DNA of 20,163 nt from Cytophagales bacterium (GCA_003500135.1 DNTA01000173.1:1-20163); one strand, 5' to 3'. Counted from the first letter of the stretch, positions 1 to 8,560 are shown. Notes: a model not told the origin generated them from the letters alone. A program made the numbers and translations.

Positions 1-13
1 TAATGATGGTACT

Positions 14-1168
14 ATGATTAAAGCATGGGCAGATAAAAATCTTAAAGGTGACCCGGTGATCTGGGTGATCGTATTTGCTTTGTCATTACTCAGCATCATG
101 GTCGTATACAGCGCTACGGGCACACTAGCCTATAAGTATATGCAGGGCAACACAGAACACTATTTGATACGCCATGGATTCCTTGTTTTTCTTAGTTTAT
201 TTGCCATGTGGGCAGCTCATAAGCTCGACTATAGATATTACAGCAGGCTTTCCAAACTGGCGTTGTGGATATCCGTACCTTTATTGTTTTTCGCCTGGCA
301 ATTCGGAACTAATATCAATGAGGCTTCCCGTTGGATCACCATCCCGTTTATCAACAAGACCTTCCAGCCTTCTGACCTCGCTCAGTTGGCGCTGATCTCG
401 CATCTGGCCAGTATGTTGTCAAAAAGACAGCAGCAGATAGACGATATTAAAGAGACCCTGATACCTATGCTTCTGTGGACCGGCGTGATTTGCGGACTCA
501 TAGCCATGACCAACCTGTCCACTGCGGCATTGTTGTTTTTTACCTGTATGGTGCTGCTTTTCATCGGGCGCGTGCCTTTGAAATACTTGGTCATGCTTGG
601 TCTAGTCGGGGTATTGGCAGGTGCTGTGGCATTTTCCATAGGGCAGAGAGGAGAAACTGCAATTAGTAGATTTGAAGATTTTATCAATAAGGAAGAAGTG
701 CCTTTCCAGGCAGAACAGTCGTTTATCGCCATTGCCAAAGGCGGATTGACGGGCAATGGTCCCGGAAAGAGTCACCAAAGAAATTTTTTACCACATCCAT
801 ATTCCGATTTCATTTTTGCCATCATCGTCGAGGAATATGGCCTTTTTGGCGGTTTGACGGTGGTATTACTTTACCTGGGTTTGCTTTACCGGGGCATGCG
901 AACGGCAGCCCGGAGCGACCGGGCCTTTGGCGGATTATTGTCTGCCGGGCTCAGTATTGCCCTGGTCATGCAGGCTATGATCAATATTTGCGTGGCTGTG
1001 GGTTTAATCCCAATTACAGGTTTGCCTCTTCCATTAGTGAGCATGGGAGGGACATCATTGCTATTTACAGGGTTGGCGCTCGGCATCATACTGAGTGTGA
1101 GCAGGGGCGAATTGGAACAGTTTGGCAAGGATAAAAACAATATGAAAAAAATACCTAAAGCGGCCTGA
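14..1168 (+). CDS. ftsW: FtsW, septal peptidoglycan glycosyltransferase (SEDS family)
   Basis: Polytopic inner-membrane protein that polymerises lipid II glycan strands at the division septum together with its class B penicillin-binding protein. It has 384 residues, about the usual length, with roughly ten hydrophobic segments. The SEDS core is clear: RWITIPF near residue 106, FQPSDLAQLALI at 117-128, NGPGKSHQ near 248, and PYSDFIFAIIVEEYG at 262-276. The Asp in SDF (D265) aligns with the catalytic Asp known in SEDS polymerases. The family signature GLPLPLVSMGGTSLL lies at 336-350. The ATG at 14 gives the expected N-terminus. The frame is open to the window edge, so a longer start cannot be excluded. 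The upstream gene (murD would be expected) may end at TAA 1-3, or at TGA 15-17, which would make an ATGA overlap. The stop overlaps the murG start by one base (TGATG). The identification is firm. Confidence 0.96.
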   Translation: MIKAWADKNLKGDPVIWVIVFALSLLSIMVVYSATGTLAYKYMQGNTEHYLIRHGFLVFLSLFAMWAAHKLDYRYYSRLSKLALWISVPLLFFAWQFGTNINEASRWITIPFINKTFQPSDLAQLALISHLASMLSKRQQQIDDIKETLIPMLLWTGVICGLIAMTNLSTAALLFFTCMVLLFIGRVPLKYLVMLGLVGVLAGAVAFSIGQRGETAISRFEDFINKEEVPFQAEQSFIAIAKGGLTGNGPGKSHQRNFLPHPYSDFIFAIIVEEYGLFGGLTVVLLYLGLLYRGMRTAARSDRAFGGLLSAGLSIALVMQAMINICVAVGLIPITGLPLPLVSMGGTSLLFTGLALGIILSVSRGELEQFGKDKNNMKKIPKAA

Positions 1169-2280
1169 TGAACGAGAGGACAGAACCATATCGGATCATT
1201 TTGAGCGGTGGAGGAACCGGTGGGCACATCTATCCGGCGATTGCTGTGGCGAATGAGTTGCGCGCTCAATTTCCAAATGTGGAATTGTTGTTTGTAGGCG
1301 CTTTGGGAAAGATGGAAATGCAAAAAGTGCCCGATGCGGGGTATAAAATTGAAGGTCTTCCAATTTCAGGAATTCAACGCAGTTTGTCATTGAGAAACCT
1401 GAGTTTCCCATTCAAACTCATGAATAGCATGATCAAAGCGAGGAGGATCATCAATAGTTTCAAGCCTCATGTGGTGGTAGGTTTTGGCGGATATGCTTCG
1501 GGTCCGGTTCTTAGAGCGGCAGGAACCAGAGGTATCCCATCCTTGCTTCAGGAACAGAATAGCTACGCAGGATTGACCAATAAACTATTGGGAAAACGGG
1601 CCGAAAAGGTATGTGTGGCTTACGAAGGAATGGATAAATATTTTGATGCTGAAAAAATAGCGCTTACGGGAAACCCAGTGAGATCAGACATTCAGGATGT
1701 AGAAATGCTCAGGAATGAAGCGCTGAAATATTTCGATCTGAGAAATGATAAAGCGGTCCTTTTGGTGATGGGAGGAAGTTTGGGCGCTAGGTCCATCAAT
1801 AATGCAATGCTTAGCAATATTGGCAAATTAGATGAAGCAGGTATTCAGGTGATATGGCAAACCGGTAAATTTTATTTTGAAGAAATGAAAAACAAGGTTG
1901 CCGAAATGGATTTAAAACAATTGAAGCTTACCGAATTCCTGACAGAAATGAAGCTGGCTTATGCCGCTGCAGATGTAGTAATGGCTAGAGCAGGAGCATT
2001 GACCATATCGGAATTGTGTCTTGCAAAAAAGGCTACAGTACTTGTTCCTTCACCCAATGTGGCTGAAGATCACCAGACCAAAAATGCAAAAGCATTAGCA
2101 GACCGGAATGCTGCCATTCTTCTGCCTGATGCTCAGGCCGAAAATGAGTTGGCCAATACAGCAATTGAGTTAATAAACAATCAGGATCGCCTGGAAGATC
2201 TGAAAAAGAATATAAGGCAAATGGCAAGGCCAAATGCCGCGAAAGACATTGTTAAGGAAATAATGAATGTAATCAGTTGA
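1168..2280 (+). CDS. murG: MurG, UDP-GlcNAc:lipid I N-acetylglucosaminyltransferase
   Basis: Peripheral GT-B glycosyltransferase on the cytoplasmic face of the membrane. It adds GlcNAc to lipid I to make lipid II, the substrate of FtsW. It has 370 residues, normal for the family. The N-terminal glycine-rich loop SGGGTGGHIYPAIA is at 13-26, the second loop VGFGGYASGPV at 104-114, the conserved EQNSYAG at 129-135, and the C-domain loop MGGSLGARSINNAM at 201-214. The donor-binding region ARAGALTISEL is at 273-283. The ATG at 1168 shares its A with the ftsW stop, so translation is probably coupled. Its own stop lies inside the murC start. No oddities in the protein. Confidence 0.97.
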   Translation: MNERTEPYRIILSGGGTGGHIYPAIAVANELRAQFPNVELLFVGALGKMEMQKVPDAGYKIEGLPISGIQRSLSLRNLSFPFKLMNSMIKARRIINSFKPHVVVGFGGYASGPVLRAAGTRGIPSLLQEQNSYAGLTNKLLGKRAEKVCVAYEGMDKYFDAEKIALTGNPVRSDIQDVEMLRNEALKYFDLRNDKAVLLVMGGSLGARSINNAMLSNIGKLDEAGIQVIWQTGKFYFEEMKNKVAEMDLKQLKLTEFLTEMKLAYAAADVVMARAGALTISELCLAKKATVLVPSPNVAEDHQTKNAKALADRNAAILLPDAQAENELANTAIELINNQDRLEDLKKNIRQMARPNAAKDIVKEIMNVIS

Positions 2281-3647
2281 GTATCGGCAACTACCATAGC
2301 GTTTACTTTTTAGGCATAGGCGGTATCGGCATGAGCGCTCTTGCCCGATGGTTCAACCATCTTGGCATGAAAGTAGCCGGATATGACCGTACGGAGACTG
2401 AACTTACCCATAAGCTTGAAAGTGAGGGAATGGATATTCATTATATCGATGACATTAAATCAATCCCGGGTTGGGTTCTGGATAAAAACGAAACGCTCAT
2501 CGTGTATACACCTGCCATTCCACAAGACCTTTCGGAAAAAGTGTACCTGGAATCAAAAGGTTACATTTTACATAAAAGGTCGCAGGTTTTGGGCATGTTG
2601 ACACGGGATAAAAAAACAATTGCCGTAGCCGGGACGCACGGTAAAACCACCACTTCATCGATGATAGCACATATCATGATCGAAGCTCAAAAAAATTGCG
2701 TGGCTTTTCTTGGAGGGATCATGCAGGGATATGAGTCCAATTTACTCATGAGTGAAAATGCAGATGATCAGGCAACTGTGGTAGTGGAAGCAGATGAGTT
2801 TGACCGCTCTTTCCTTACCCTTCATCCTGATATCGCTGTCATAACTTCAACTGACGCTGACCATCTTGATATTTACCACGACCATTCGGCACTGAAACAA
2901 TCATTTCAATTGTTTGCCGATCAGTTGCAGGAAGGGGGCGCTCTCGTTTTACAGAATAAAATTGCCAGCCAATTCCATATTGATAAAAGTGTAAAAAGCT
3001 ATGGTATTGAAGAGGGCGATTGCCAGGCACGAAATATTGAAAATATTGGCAATGCATTTGGATTCGACTTCAGGGGTGATGAAGATATTTCTAACCTGAA
3101 ACTTTATGTGCCGGGATTTCACAACGTAGAAAATGCAACGGCTGCCATTACATCGGCGATACTTTCCGGTGTCGATCCCGAAATCATCAAAAAAGCCATT
3201 GGTTCTTATAAAGGTGTAAAAAGACGTTTTGAGTACATTATAAAAAGTGATGATTTGGTGTATATCGATGACTATGCACACCATCCGGTTGAAATAAAAG
3301 CGCTTTTGGAATCGGTACGGGCCTTGTATCCCGGCAAAAAAGTAACGGCGATATTTCAACCGCACTTGTACAGTCGTACACGAGATTTTGTAAATGGATT
3401 TGCCGAGAGCCTCGATCTGGCCGATGAAGTATTGCTCATGCCGATCTATCCGGCCCGTGAATTGCCAATTGACGGCATTGGCTCCGAAATCATTTATAAT
3501 CGTATGTCTTGCCCAACAAGGCAAATAGTCGGGGAAGAGGATTTGCTCAGTGCCGTCAAAAAGTTATCTCCTGAAGTGCTGCTTACAATCGGGGCAGGCG
3601 ATATTGATCGTTTTCCAATCAAAATAAAGGAGGCGCTCAATGGCTAA
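2277..3647 (+). CDS. murC: MurC, UDP-N-acetylmuramate--L-alanine ligase
   Basis: Cytoplasmic ATP-dependent Mur ligase that adds L-Ala to UDP-MurNAc, the first step of stem-peptide assembly. It has 456 residues, normal length. The N-terminal UDP-binding loop FLGIGGIGMSALA is at 11-23. The ATP loop AGTHGKTTTSSMIA is at 118-131, VVEADEFDRSFL at 169-180, DYAHHP at 332-337 and FQPHLYSRTRDF at 360-371. The start must be TTG at 2277. The frame closes at TAA 2253-2255 with no ATG or GTG between, and the next internal Met would remove the glycine-rich loop. The TTG overlaps the murG stop (TTGA). The 3' end overlaps ftsQ by 8 bases and carries its ribosome binding site. Confidence 0.96.
   Translation: MSIGNYHSVYFLGIGGIGMSALARWFNHLGMKVAGYDRTETELTHKLESEGMDIHYIDDIKSIPGWVLDKNETLIVYTPAIPQDLSEKVYLESKGYILHKRSQVLGMLTRDKKTIAVAGTHGKTTTSSMIAHIMIEAQKNCVAFLGGIMQGYESNLLMSENADDQATVVVEADEFDRSFLTLHPDIAVITSTDADHLDIYHDHSALKQSFQLFADQLQEGGALVLQNKIASQFHIDKSVKSYGIEEGDCQARNIENIGNAFGFDFRGDEDISNLKLYVPGFHNVENATAAITSAILSGVDPEIIKKAIGSYKGVKRRFEYIIKSDDLVYIDDYAHHPVEIKALLESVRALYPGKKVTAIFQPHLYSRTRDFVNGFAESLDLADEVLLMPIYPARELPIDGIGSEIIYNRMSCPTRQIVGEEDLLSAVKKLSPEVLLTIGAGDIDRFPIKIKEALNG
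3626..3633 (+). promoter_or_regulatory. Shine-Dalgarno sequence of ftsQ
   Basis: AAAGGAGG lies within the end of murC, six bases before the ftsQ ATG at 3640. It is unusually strong for Bacteroidota, where such sites are generally weak, and it fixes the ftsQ start. It would allow ftsQ ribosome loading independent of murC termination. Confidence 0.75.
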
Positions 3648-4416
3648 TTGGAAAATGAAACTACCGAAAATACAAAAGGGAGCCGGCATTTTCCTTGGTC
3701 TGTTAATAGGCTTTGTCATTCTGGGTTTTGCCGATAAAAAGCAGGAAAGCAGAGTGTGTTCCGGTATTTATGTCCGAATCGATAATCAATTGGGCAACTA
3801 TTTTATCAATGAGCAGGACATAGTTTCACTAATCACTTCTGATGGAGAAAGCGTGGTGATTGGAAGGCCTTTCAGGTCTATTGATCTGAAAGGTATTGAG
3901 CGTCAGGTTCAGGAAAACAAGTTTGTTTACGACGCAGAAGTATACCGAAGTCTGGACGGCCAGTTGATGGTTGATGTAGTTCAAAACAAACCTATTGCAA
4001 GAATAATATCAGATAAAATTAAAGACCAATATATCAGTAAAGAAGGGGAGGTACTTCCGGTATCGAAAAGGTATACTGCAAGAACGCTCCTTATTTCTGG
4101 TGGCTTTGCTGATAAGATTTCAGTAGCTAATCTAAATGAAACGGATTTTGGAAAAGAGCTTTACAAAATGCTGCTTTTTATTGAGGGCGACCCCTTCTGG
4201 AAAGCACAGGTAGCGCAATTGGATATTTCTGCCAATGGAAATATTACCATGTTCACCCAGGTGAGTAAGCAAGTGGTAGAATTCGGAAGGCCGGTGGATT
4301 TTGAAAAGAAACTAAAGAAACTAAAAATTTTCTACACCAGCATTCTGCCCGGGAAGGGCTGGAATAGCTATGAGAAAGTAAGTGTAAAATATAAGGATCA
4401 AATAATCTGCGAATAA
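3640..4416 (+). CDS. ftsQ: FtsQ/DivIB-type cell division protein
   Basis: Bitopic divisome protein that links early and late division proteins through its periplasmic domain. It has 258 residues. A basic N-terminus is followed by one membrane segment at about 15-31 (GIFLGLLIGFVILGF). A POTRA-like region follows from about 41 to 115, and an FtsQ domain containing QYISKEGEVLPV at 130-141 runs to the C-terminus (VSVKYKDQIICE). FtsQ is poorly conserved, so the call rests on topology, these motifs and the position between murC and ftsA. The start overlaps murC by 8 bases and is set by a strong Shine-Dalgarno. A 9-base gap separates it from ftsA. Confidence 0.92.
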   Translation: MANWKMKLPKIQKGAGIFLGLLIGFVILGFADKKQESRVCSGIYVRIDNQLGNYFINEQDIVSLITSDGESVVIGRPFRSIDLKGIERQVQENKFVYDAEVYRSLDGQLMVDVVQNKPIARIISDKIKDQYISKEGEVLPVSKRYTARTLLISGGFADKISVANLNETDFGKELYKMLLFIEGDPFWKAQVAQLDISANGNITMFTQVSKQVVEFGRPVDFEKKLKKLKIFYTSILPGKGWNSYEKVSVKYKDQIICE

Positions 4417-4425
4417 TTTATAGCC

Positions 4426-5736
4426 ATGGAAAAAGATAAAATTGTAGTCGGACTCGATATTGGAACAACTAAGATTTGTGCCATTGTAGGAAGAAAAAAT
4501 GAGTATGGTAAGCTAGAGGTCATGGGCATGGGCAAAGCCGTATCCGATGGTGTGGTGCGCGGCATCGTGACCAACATTGACAAAACCATCTTTGCCATCG
4601 AAAAGGCTATCAAAGAGGCTGAAGATACCTCCGGGATCAATATTCGCGTAGTTAATGTCGGAATTGCCGGTCAGCACATTCGCAGTTCCATTCACCATGG
4701 CAGCATCATGCGCGATTCGGATGATGAAGAAATTACCGTAGAGGACATAAACAAGCTGACCAACGATATGCACAAGATTGTGATCCCTCCGGGAAGCGAT
4801 ATCATCCATGTTATGCCGCAGACCTATTATGTAGATTATGAAGAAGGGATTAAAGATCCGGTTGGCATGTCAGGCGTAAGACTGGAAGCTGATTTCCATG
4901 TGATCACAGCGCAGACCAATGCGATCAACAACATCAACAAATGTGTGCGAAGAGCCGGGTTGGAAATTGAAAACCTGATTTTGGAACCACTGGCCTCGAG
5001 CATGTCGGTACTGAGTGACGACGAAAAAGAAGCGGGTATTTGTCTGGTAGATATCGGAGGTGGAACTACTGATATTGCAATATTCCATGAAAATATCATC
5101 AGGCATACCGCCGTAATTCCTTTTGGGGGCAATATTATTACTGATGACATCAGACAGGGTTGTATGGTAATGCCGCATCAGGCCGAGTTGTTAAAAACCA
5201 AGTTTGGACGCGCTATTGCCGAGGAGGCTAACCCAAATGAAATAGTTTCGATACCCGGCTTAAGAAACAGGCCTCCAAAGGAGATTTCTATTAAGAACCT
5301 GGCCTATATCATTGAGGCCCGGATGCAGGAAATCATTGAACTGGTCCATGCTGAGATCATCACCTCCGGATATGAAAATAAACTGGCAGGTGGTGTTGTG
5401 ATAACCGGTGGAGGGTCACAGCTTAAAAATTTAAAACAACTTTTTGAATATATGACAGGTATGGATGCCCGGATCGGCCATCCTAATGAACACCTGGGTA
5501 AGAGCAAAGTGGAAGCCGTGAAAAGTCCAATGTTTGCTACAACTGTTGGCCTTGTTCTTAGTGGTTTCAGAGCCCTTGATGTGAGGGAAAACAGATATAA
5601 AGAAAACACGAAGCATTTTGGTGGCCTTAACAGCCGGAAAGACCGGAGGGAAAAAGGCTCAGATATTTTCCGTAAGATCATTGATAAAACCAAAGGGTTA
5701 CTGATCGACGATATTGACGGAAAAGAGGATTACTAA
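4426..5736 (+). CDS. ftsA: FtsA, actin-like divisome protein
   Basis: Actin-fold ATPase that tethers FtsZ filaments to the inner membrane and recruits later divisome proteins. It has 436 residues. Phosphate-1 motif VGLDIGTTKICAIVG is at 8-22, phosphate-2 motif LVDIGGGTTDIAIF at 207-220, and the adenosine motif GGVVITGGGSQLKNL at 322-336. An FtsA-specific subdomain occupies about 84-160. Near the C-terminus, residues 412-428 (SDIFRKIIDKTKGLLID) could form the amphipathic membrane-targeting helix known in FtsA; the final eight residues are acidic. It starts 9 bases after ftsQ and is followed by ftsZ after 43 bases. No strong ribosome binding site is visible. Confidence 0.97.
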   Translation: MEKDKIVVGLDIGTTKICAIVGRKNEYGKLEVMGMGKAVSDGVVRGIVTNIDKTIFAIEKAIKEAEDTSGINIRVVNVGIAGQHIRSSIHHGSIMRDSDDEEITVEDINKLTNDMHKIVIPPGSDIIHVMPQTYYVDYEEGIKDPVGMSGVRLEADFHVITAQTNAINNINKCVRRAGLEIENLILEPLASSMSVLSDDEKEAGICLVDIGGGTTDIAIFHENIIRHTAVIPFGGNIITDDIRQGCMVMPHQAELLKTKFGRAIAEEANPNEIVSIPGLRNRPPKEISIKNLAYIIEARMQEIIELVHAEIITSGYENKLAGGVVITGGGSQLKNLKQLFEYMTGMDARIGHPNEHLGKSKVEAVKSPMFATTVGLVLSGFRALDVRENRYKENTKHFGGLNSRKDRREKGSDIFRKIIDKTKGLLIDDIDGKEDY

Positions 5737-5779
5737 GCAAAAGTTGAATGCGGAGGCTTAACTCCTAAAAAAAGAAATT

Positions 5780-7393
5780 ATGTCAGACAATTCGTACCAA
5801 TTCGATATACCACCACATCATAAGTCGATTATAAAAGTAATTGGTGTAGGTGGTGGAGGTAGCAATGCCGTTAACCACATGTATAACCTGGGCATACGTG
5901 ATGTGGAGTTCTTTGTATGCAACACCGATGTACAAGCGCTGCAAAGTAGTCCCGTGCCCAATAAGCTTCAAATAGGTACCAACCTCACAGCTGGCCTTGG
6001 CGCTGGCGCTAACCCTGAAAAAGGAAAGCATGCGGCCATGGAAAGCAAAGAGGAAATAAGGGAAATATTAAGCGATGGAACCAAAATGGTATTTGTCACT
6101 GCCGGAATGGGCGGTGGGACCGGTACAGGCGCAGCCCCGGTGATTGCCAAAGTGGCCAAAGAACTCGATATCCTAACCGTTGGCATCGTGACAGCGCCTT
6201 TTATTTTTGAAGGCCGTAAAAAAGCCAAAGTTGCCGAAGAAGGTATTAACCTGCTAAAAGAATGCTGCGATACCGTTCTGGTCATTCTAAATGACAAGTT
6301 GCGGGAAATTTATGGCAATCTGTCAATAAGAAATGCATTCGGCCAGGCAGACAATATTCTGACCACGGCAGCAAAAGGCATTGCAGAGATCATCACCGTA
6401 CCGGGATATGTGAACGTCGACTTTGAAGATGTTAAAACCGTTATGTGCGAGGCTGGATCGGCGGTGATGGGCTCAGCGATGACGGATGGTGAAAATCGTG
6501 CCAGAAGAGCCGCAGAGGCAGCTTTAAGCTCGCCTTTACTGAACAATATGAATATTCACGGAGCTGAAAAGATCCTGTTATCTATTATGTCAGGCGAACA
6601 GGCCGAACTGCAAATGGACGAATTAACCGAAATTACTGACTTCATACAGGAGATGGCTGGTGAAGAAGCGGATGTGATATTCGGTCACGGTATTGATGAA
6701 GAAATGGGTGAAAGCATTTCAGTCACGGTTATTGCAACAGGTTTCGATCAAAGTGAAACCAAATTGCCGGCAAAAAAAGGAACTGTAAAAAAGGTCTATG
6801 ATCTGGATTCAAGTCGGCAAATCAATAAAAACCCGGAACCTCCGCAGCAGAATCATCAGGCAGAACAGCCAAAAGAGCGCATAACGCCCAAGCAGCCTTC
6901 ACTTTTTGAAGAAGATCAGCCGGATGAGGAGCCAAAGGAAGGGCATAAAGAGGAAGAACCTGTAGTGGATACGCGCACTTACTACTTTGAACGGCCGCAA
7001 CAAAAAATCAATGATGAGGATGATGACAGCGAAATGAGTCAACATAAGGTAGGCATTGACGACTACGAGTTCATAGACAAAATAGAAGAGGAGCAAAACG
7101 AACAAATTAAGATTGAATCGGCGGAAGAAAAGTCACTGAAAGAGATCAAGCTCAAAAGAGAGGACCTTCAACGACAGGCAAAAGAACGTGTTGATATGAT
7201 CAAAAAGCTTAACTCCAATCCTTACAGGCAGGATGATTATAAAGACAAGTGGAATACGCCGGCTTATATTCGCAAAAATGTCAATCTACAGGACGTGCCT
7301 CACTCTGCTGACCATAATGTATCGAGGTATAACCTGAATGACGATAACCAAATTTTGGGAAACAATAAATTTCTACACGATAATGTAGACTAA
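5780..7393 (+). CDS. ftsZ: FtsZ, tubulin-like division GTPase, with long C-terminal linker
   Basis: Polymerising GTPase that forms the Z ring. The core covers about 15-322: GVGGGGSNAVNHM at 22-34, the tubulin signature GGGTGTGAAP at 111-120, and the T7 loop region NVDFEDVK at 212-219, which supplies the catalytic Asp residues to the neighbouring subunit. At 537 residues it is much longer than the roughly 380 of E. coli FtsZ. The extra length is an acidic, Gln/Pro-rich linker (about 323-437), a charged helix-prone stretch (about 438-478), then TPAYIRKNV at 493-501. That last stretch resembles the C-terminal peptide that binds FtsA. A further 36 residues follow it, ending LHDNVD. I believe related Bacteroidota proteins share this tail, from memory only. 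It is the last gene of the cluster. A GGAGG at 5752-5756 is too far from the ATG to act as a ribosome binding site. Confidence 0.97.
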   Translation: MSDNSYQFDIPPHHKSIIKVIGVGGGGSNAVNHMYNLGIRDVEFFVCNTDVQALQSSPVPNKLQIGTNLTAGLGAGANPEKGKHAAMESKEEIREILSDGTKMVFVTAGMGGGTGTGAAPVIAKVAKELDILTVGIVTAPFIFEGRKKAKVAEEGINLLKECCDTVLVILNDKLREIYGNLSIRNAFGQADNILTTAAKGIAEIITVPGYVNVDFEDVKTVMCEAGSAVMGSAMTDGENRARRAAEAALSSPLLNNMNIHGAEKILLSIMSGEQAELQMDELTEITDFIQEMAGEEADVIFGHGIDEEMGESISVTVIATGFDQSETKLPAKKGTVKKVYDLDSSRQINKNPEPPQQNHQAEQPKERITPKQPSLFEEDQPDEEPKEGHKEEEPVVDTRTYYFERPQQKINDEDDDSEMSQHKVGIDDYEFIDKIEEEQNEQIKIESAEEKSLKEIKLKREDLQRQAKERVDMIKKLNSNPYRQDDYKDKWNTPAYIRKNVNLQDVPHSADHNVSRYNLNDDNQILGNNKFLHDNVD

Positions 7394-7406
7394 TAAAACT
7401 AAGACA

Positions 7407-7547
7407 TATTTGAGATGAGATATGCAGCGCAGGTACATTTTTTGAACGGAATGACTTTTTTGCCTTATCCTTAAGGTGTGATTTAAAAAATTGTGGTGGA
7501 TTTTTTAATATTTTTTTAGCGTCGCTGCATATCTCCTCTCTCAAATA
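7407..7547. repeat. Long interrupted inverted repeat between convergent genes
   Basis: The left arm 7407-7429 and right arm 7523-7547 are reverse complements over 8 bp (TATTTGAG) and 13 bp (GAGATATGCAGCG), separated by a small asymmetric bulge (2 versus 4 bases). The 93-base spacer is AT-rich, has several T6-T7 runs and the palindrome CCTTAAGG at 7469-7476. It fills most of the 185-base gap between the ends of ftsZ and the FMN reductase gene, so either transcript would form the stem at its 3' end. It does not look like a simple intrinsic terminator because no U tract follows either arm. No target-site duplication is visible, so a mobile-element origin is not supported. The spacer holds no convincing gene. 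Confidence 0.7.
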
Positions 7548-7578
7548 GCTTAATTGATGGGTAATAGAAACGAGAGCC

Positions 7579-8103
7579 CTAGAAACTAATTAACTGCCTG
7601 ACCTGATCTTCCAGCAATTCGAGATAAAGCGGATCTTTAATTTTCCCTTCTTCCATATTTTTTTCTATGCGCGCCAGTTTTGGTTTAAGCGCTAATACAT
7701 GCATCCCGAGGTAATTAAAAATGTCAGTCAGATGGCTCAATGCCAGACCGGCGCCCTGAACTCCACTGGAAAGCCCCACGAGTGCGCATTTCTTATTCAA
7801 AAAACTACTGGGATAGGTCATTCCATCAATAAATGCTTTGAGTACCCCCGGGAAGGAGCCATTGTATTCGGGAACGATAAACACAAACTTTTCAGATTGA
7901 TTGAGTTGATCCAGTATTTTATTGAATGCCGCATTTTTGCCCGTATTGTGATATAAAGCGGAAAAAATAAAATCATCGGGTAATTCCCGAAGATCAATAA
8001 TAGCAGACTCCTCATTTCTTTCTGCCAACAATCTTTTGTATTGGTTAGCAATCTGTTTAGAAATAGAATCTTGCCTGTTGGTGCCTACTATTATTGATAT
8101 CAT
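7579..8103 (-). CDS. NADPH-dependent FMN reductase family flavoprotein
   Basis: Small cytoplasmic flavodoxin-like protein of 174 residues. The N-terminal beta strand and FMN phosphate loop IIVGTNRQDSISKQIA lie at 4-19, and the flavin-facing motif PEYNGSFPGVLKAFID at 78-93. A loop LVGLSSGVQGAG occupies 108-119. Family members reduce FMN or quinones with NAD(P)H, and some reduce chromate or azo compounds; the real substrate here cannot be told. It lies 12 bases downstream of the small-heat-shock-like gene and probably shares its transcript. That pairing suggests a redox or protein-stress role, which is inference. Length is normal and no key residue is obviously missing. Confidence 0.87.
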   Translation of the reverse strand: MISIIVGTNRQDSISKQIANQYKRLLAERNEESAIIDLRELPDDFIFSALYHNTGKNAAFNKILDQLNQSEKFVFIVPEYNGSFPGVLKAFIDGMTYPSSFLNKKCALVGLSSGVQGAGLALSHLTDIFNYLGMHVLALKPKLARIEKNMEEGKIKDPLYLELLEDQVRQLISF

Positions 8104-8115
8104 ACGATTTTTTGA

Positions 8116-8520
8116 TCAATCATTTAAATTTTTAATGTCTAAACGACGCGGCCGTTCGGCTGTTTTTCCATTTTTAGGTAAATGGATTTCATACACGTCA
8201 TTGACATGCAATGCTTCAATTCCTTCTGCATCAACGTAATAAGGTATGTCATATTGCTGTGTAAATATTGGGAAAGCCAACGGCAGACCTTCTATCTTTT
8301 TATCAGAGAAGTAAAGTACATTGATATAGAGCTTATTGTTTTGTAAAATAAAATGAAAGCTCTCCTCACTTACAGAAGAGTTCTTTAGTTTTATAACTAT
8401 TTCATGTTCTTTGTTCAGTATTTCGTATGATGTTGCAGATACGCCACCATTCACAGTATTCATTGCATCGCCCTGCAAAAGCAAATTTTTAAGTAATGCT
8501 TTGTTCTTCAAAAAGTTCAT
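8116..8520 (-). CDS. Divergent small heat-shock (Hsp20/alpha-crystallin-like) protein
   Basis: Protein of 134 residues with a likely alpha-crystallin or CS-type beta-sandwich at about 30-118. Support comes from alternating strands EHEIVIKLKN at 38-47, SFHFILQNNKLYINVL at 54-69 and PIFTQQYDIPYYVDAEGIEA at 84-103. These are followed by HVNDVYEIHLPKNG at 105-118, which matches the family pattern A-x-x-x-n-G-v-L-x-i-x-l-P-K except that the usual Gly-Val-Leu is Asp-Val-Tyr. Small heat-shock proteins hold unfolding proteins as ATP-independent oligomers. The N-terminus is short and has no signal peptide. A strong Shine-Dalgarno and a plausible promoter precede it. The family assignment is from pattern only and could be wrong; the fallback is a conserved hypothetical protein. 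Confidence 0.62.
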   Translation of the reverse strand: MNFLKNKALLKNLLLQGDAMNTVNGGVSATSYEILNKEHEIVIKLKNSSVSEESFHFILQNNKLYINVLYFSDKKIEGLPLAFPIFTQQYDIPYYVDAEGIEALHVNDVYEIHLPKNGKTAERPRRLDIKNLND

Positions 8521-8526
8521 AACATT

Positions 8527-8534
8527 CCTCCTTT
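8527..8534 (-). promoter_or_regulatory. Shine-Dalgarno sequence of the Hsp20-like gene
   Basis: On the minus strand this reads AAAGGAGG, six bases before the ATG at 8520. It fixes the start and suggests efficient translation. Confidence 0.75.
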
Positions 8535-8560
8535 CACCGTTGTAGTCACAACATTAATGC

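Noticed and set aside
2949..3524. 191-codon open frame antisense to murC
   Set aside because: It lies wholly within a well-supported gene, has no recognisable domain, and its composition is what the opposite strand of murC would give.
5752..5765. GGAG-GCTTAA-CTCC hairpin as a regulatory structure before ftsZ
   Set aside because: Only four base pairs and far from the start codon; chance occurrence is likely.
7281..7544. 87-codon minus-strand frame across the ftsZ end and the inverted repeat
   Set aside because: It overlaps the conserved FtsZ tail, its start falls in the repeat arm, and the product is Lys/Ser-rich without a pattern of a real protein.
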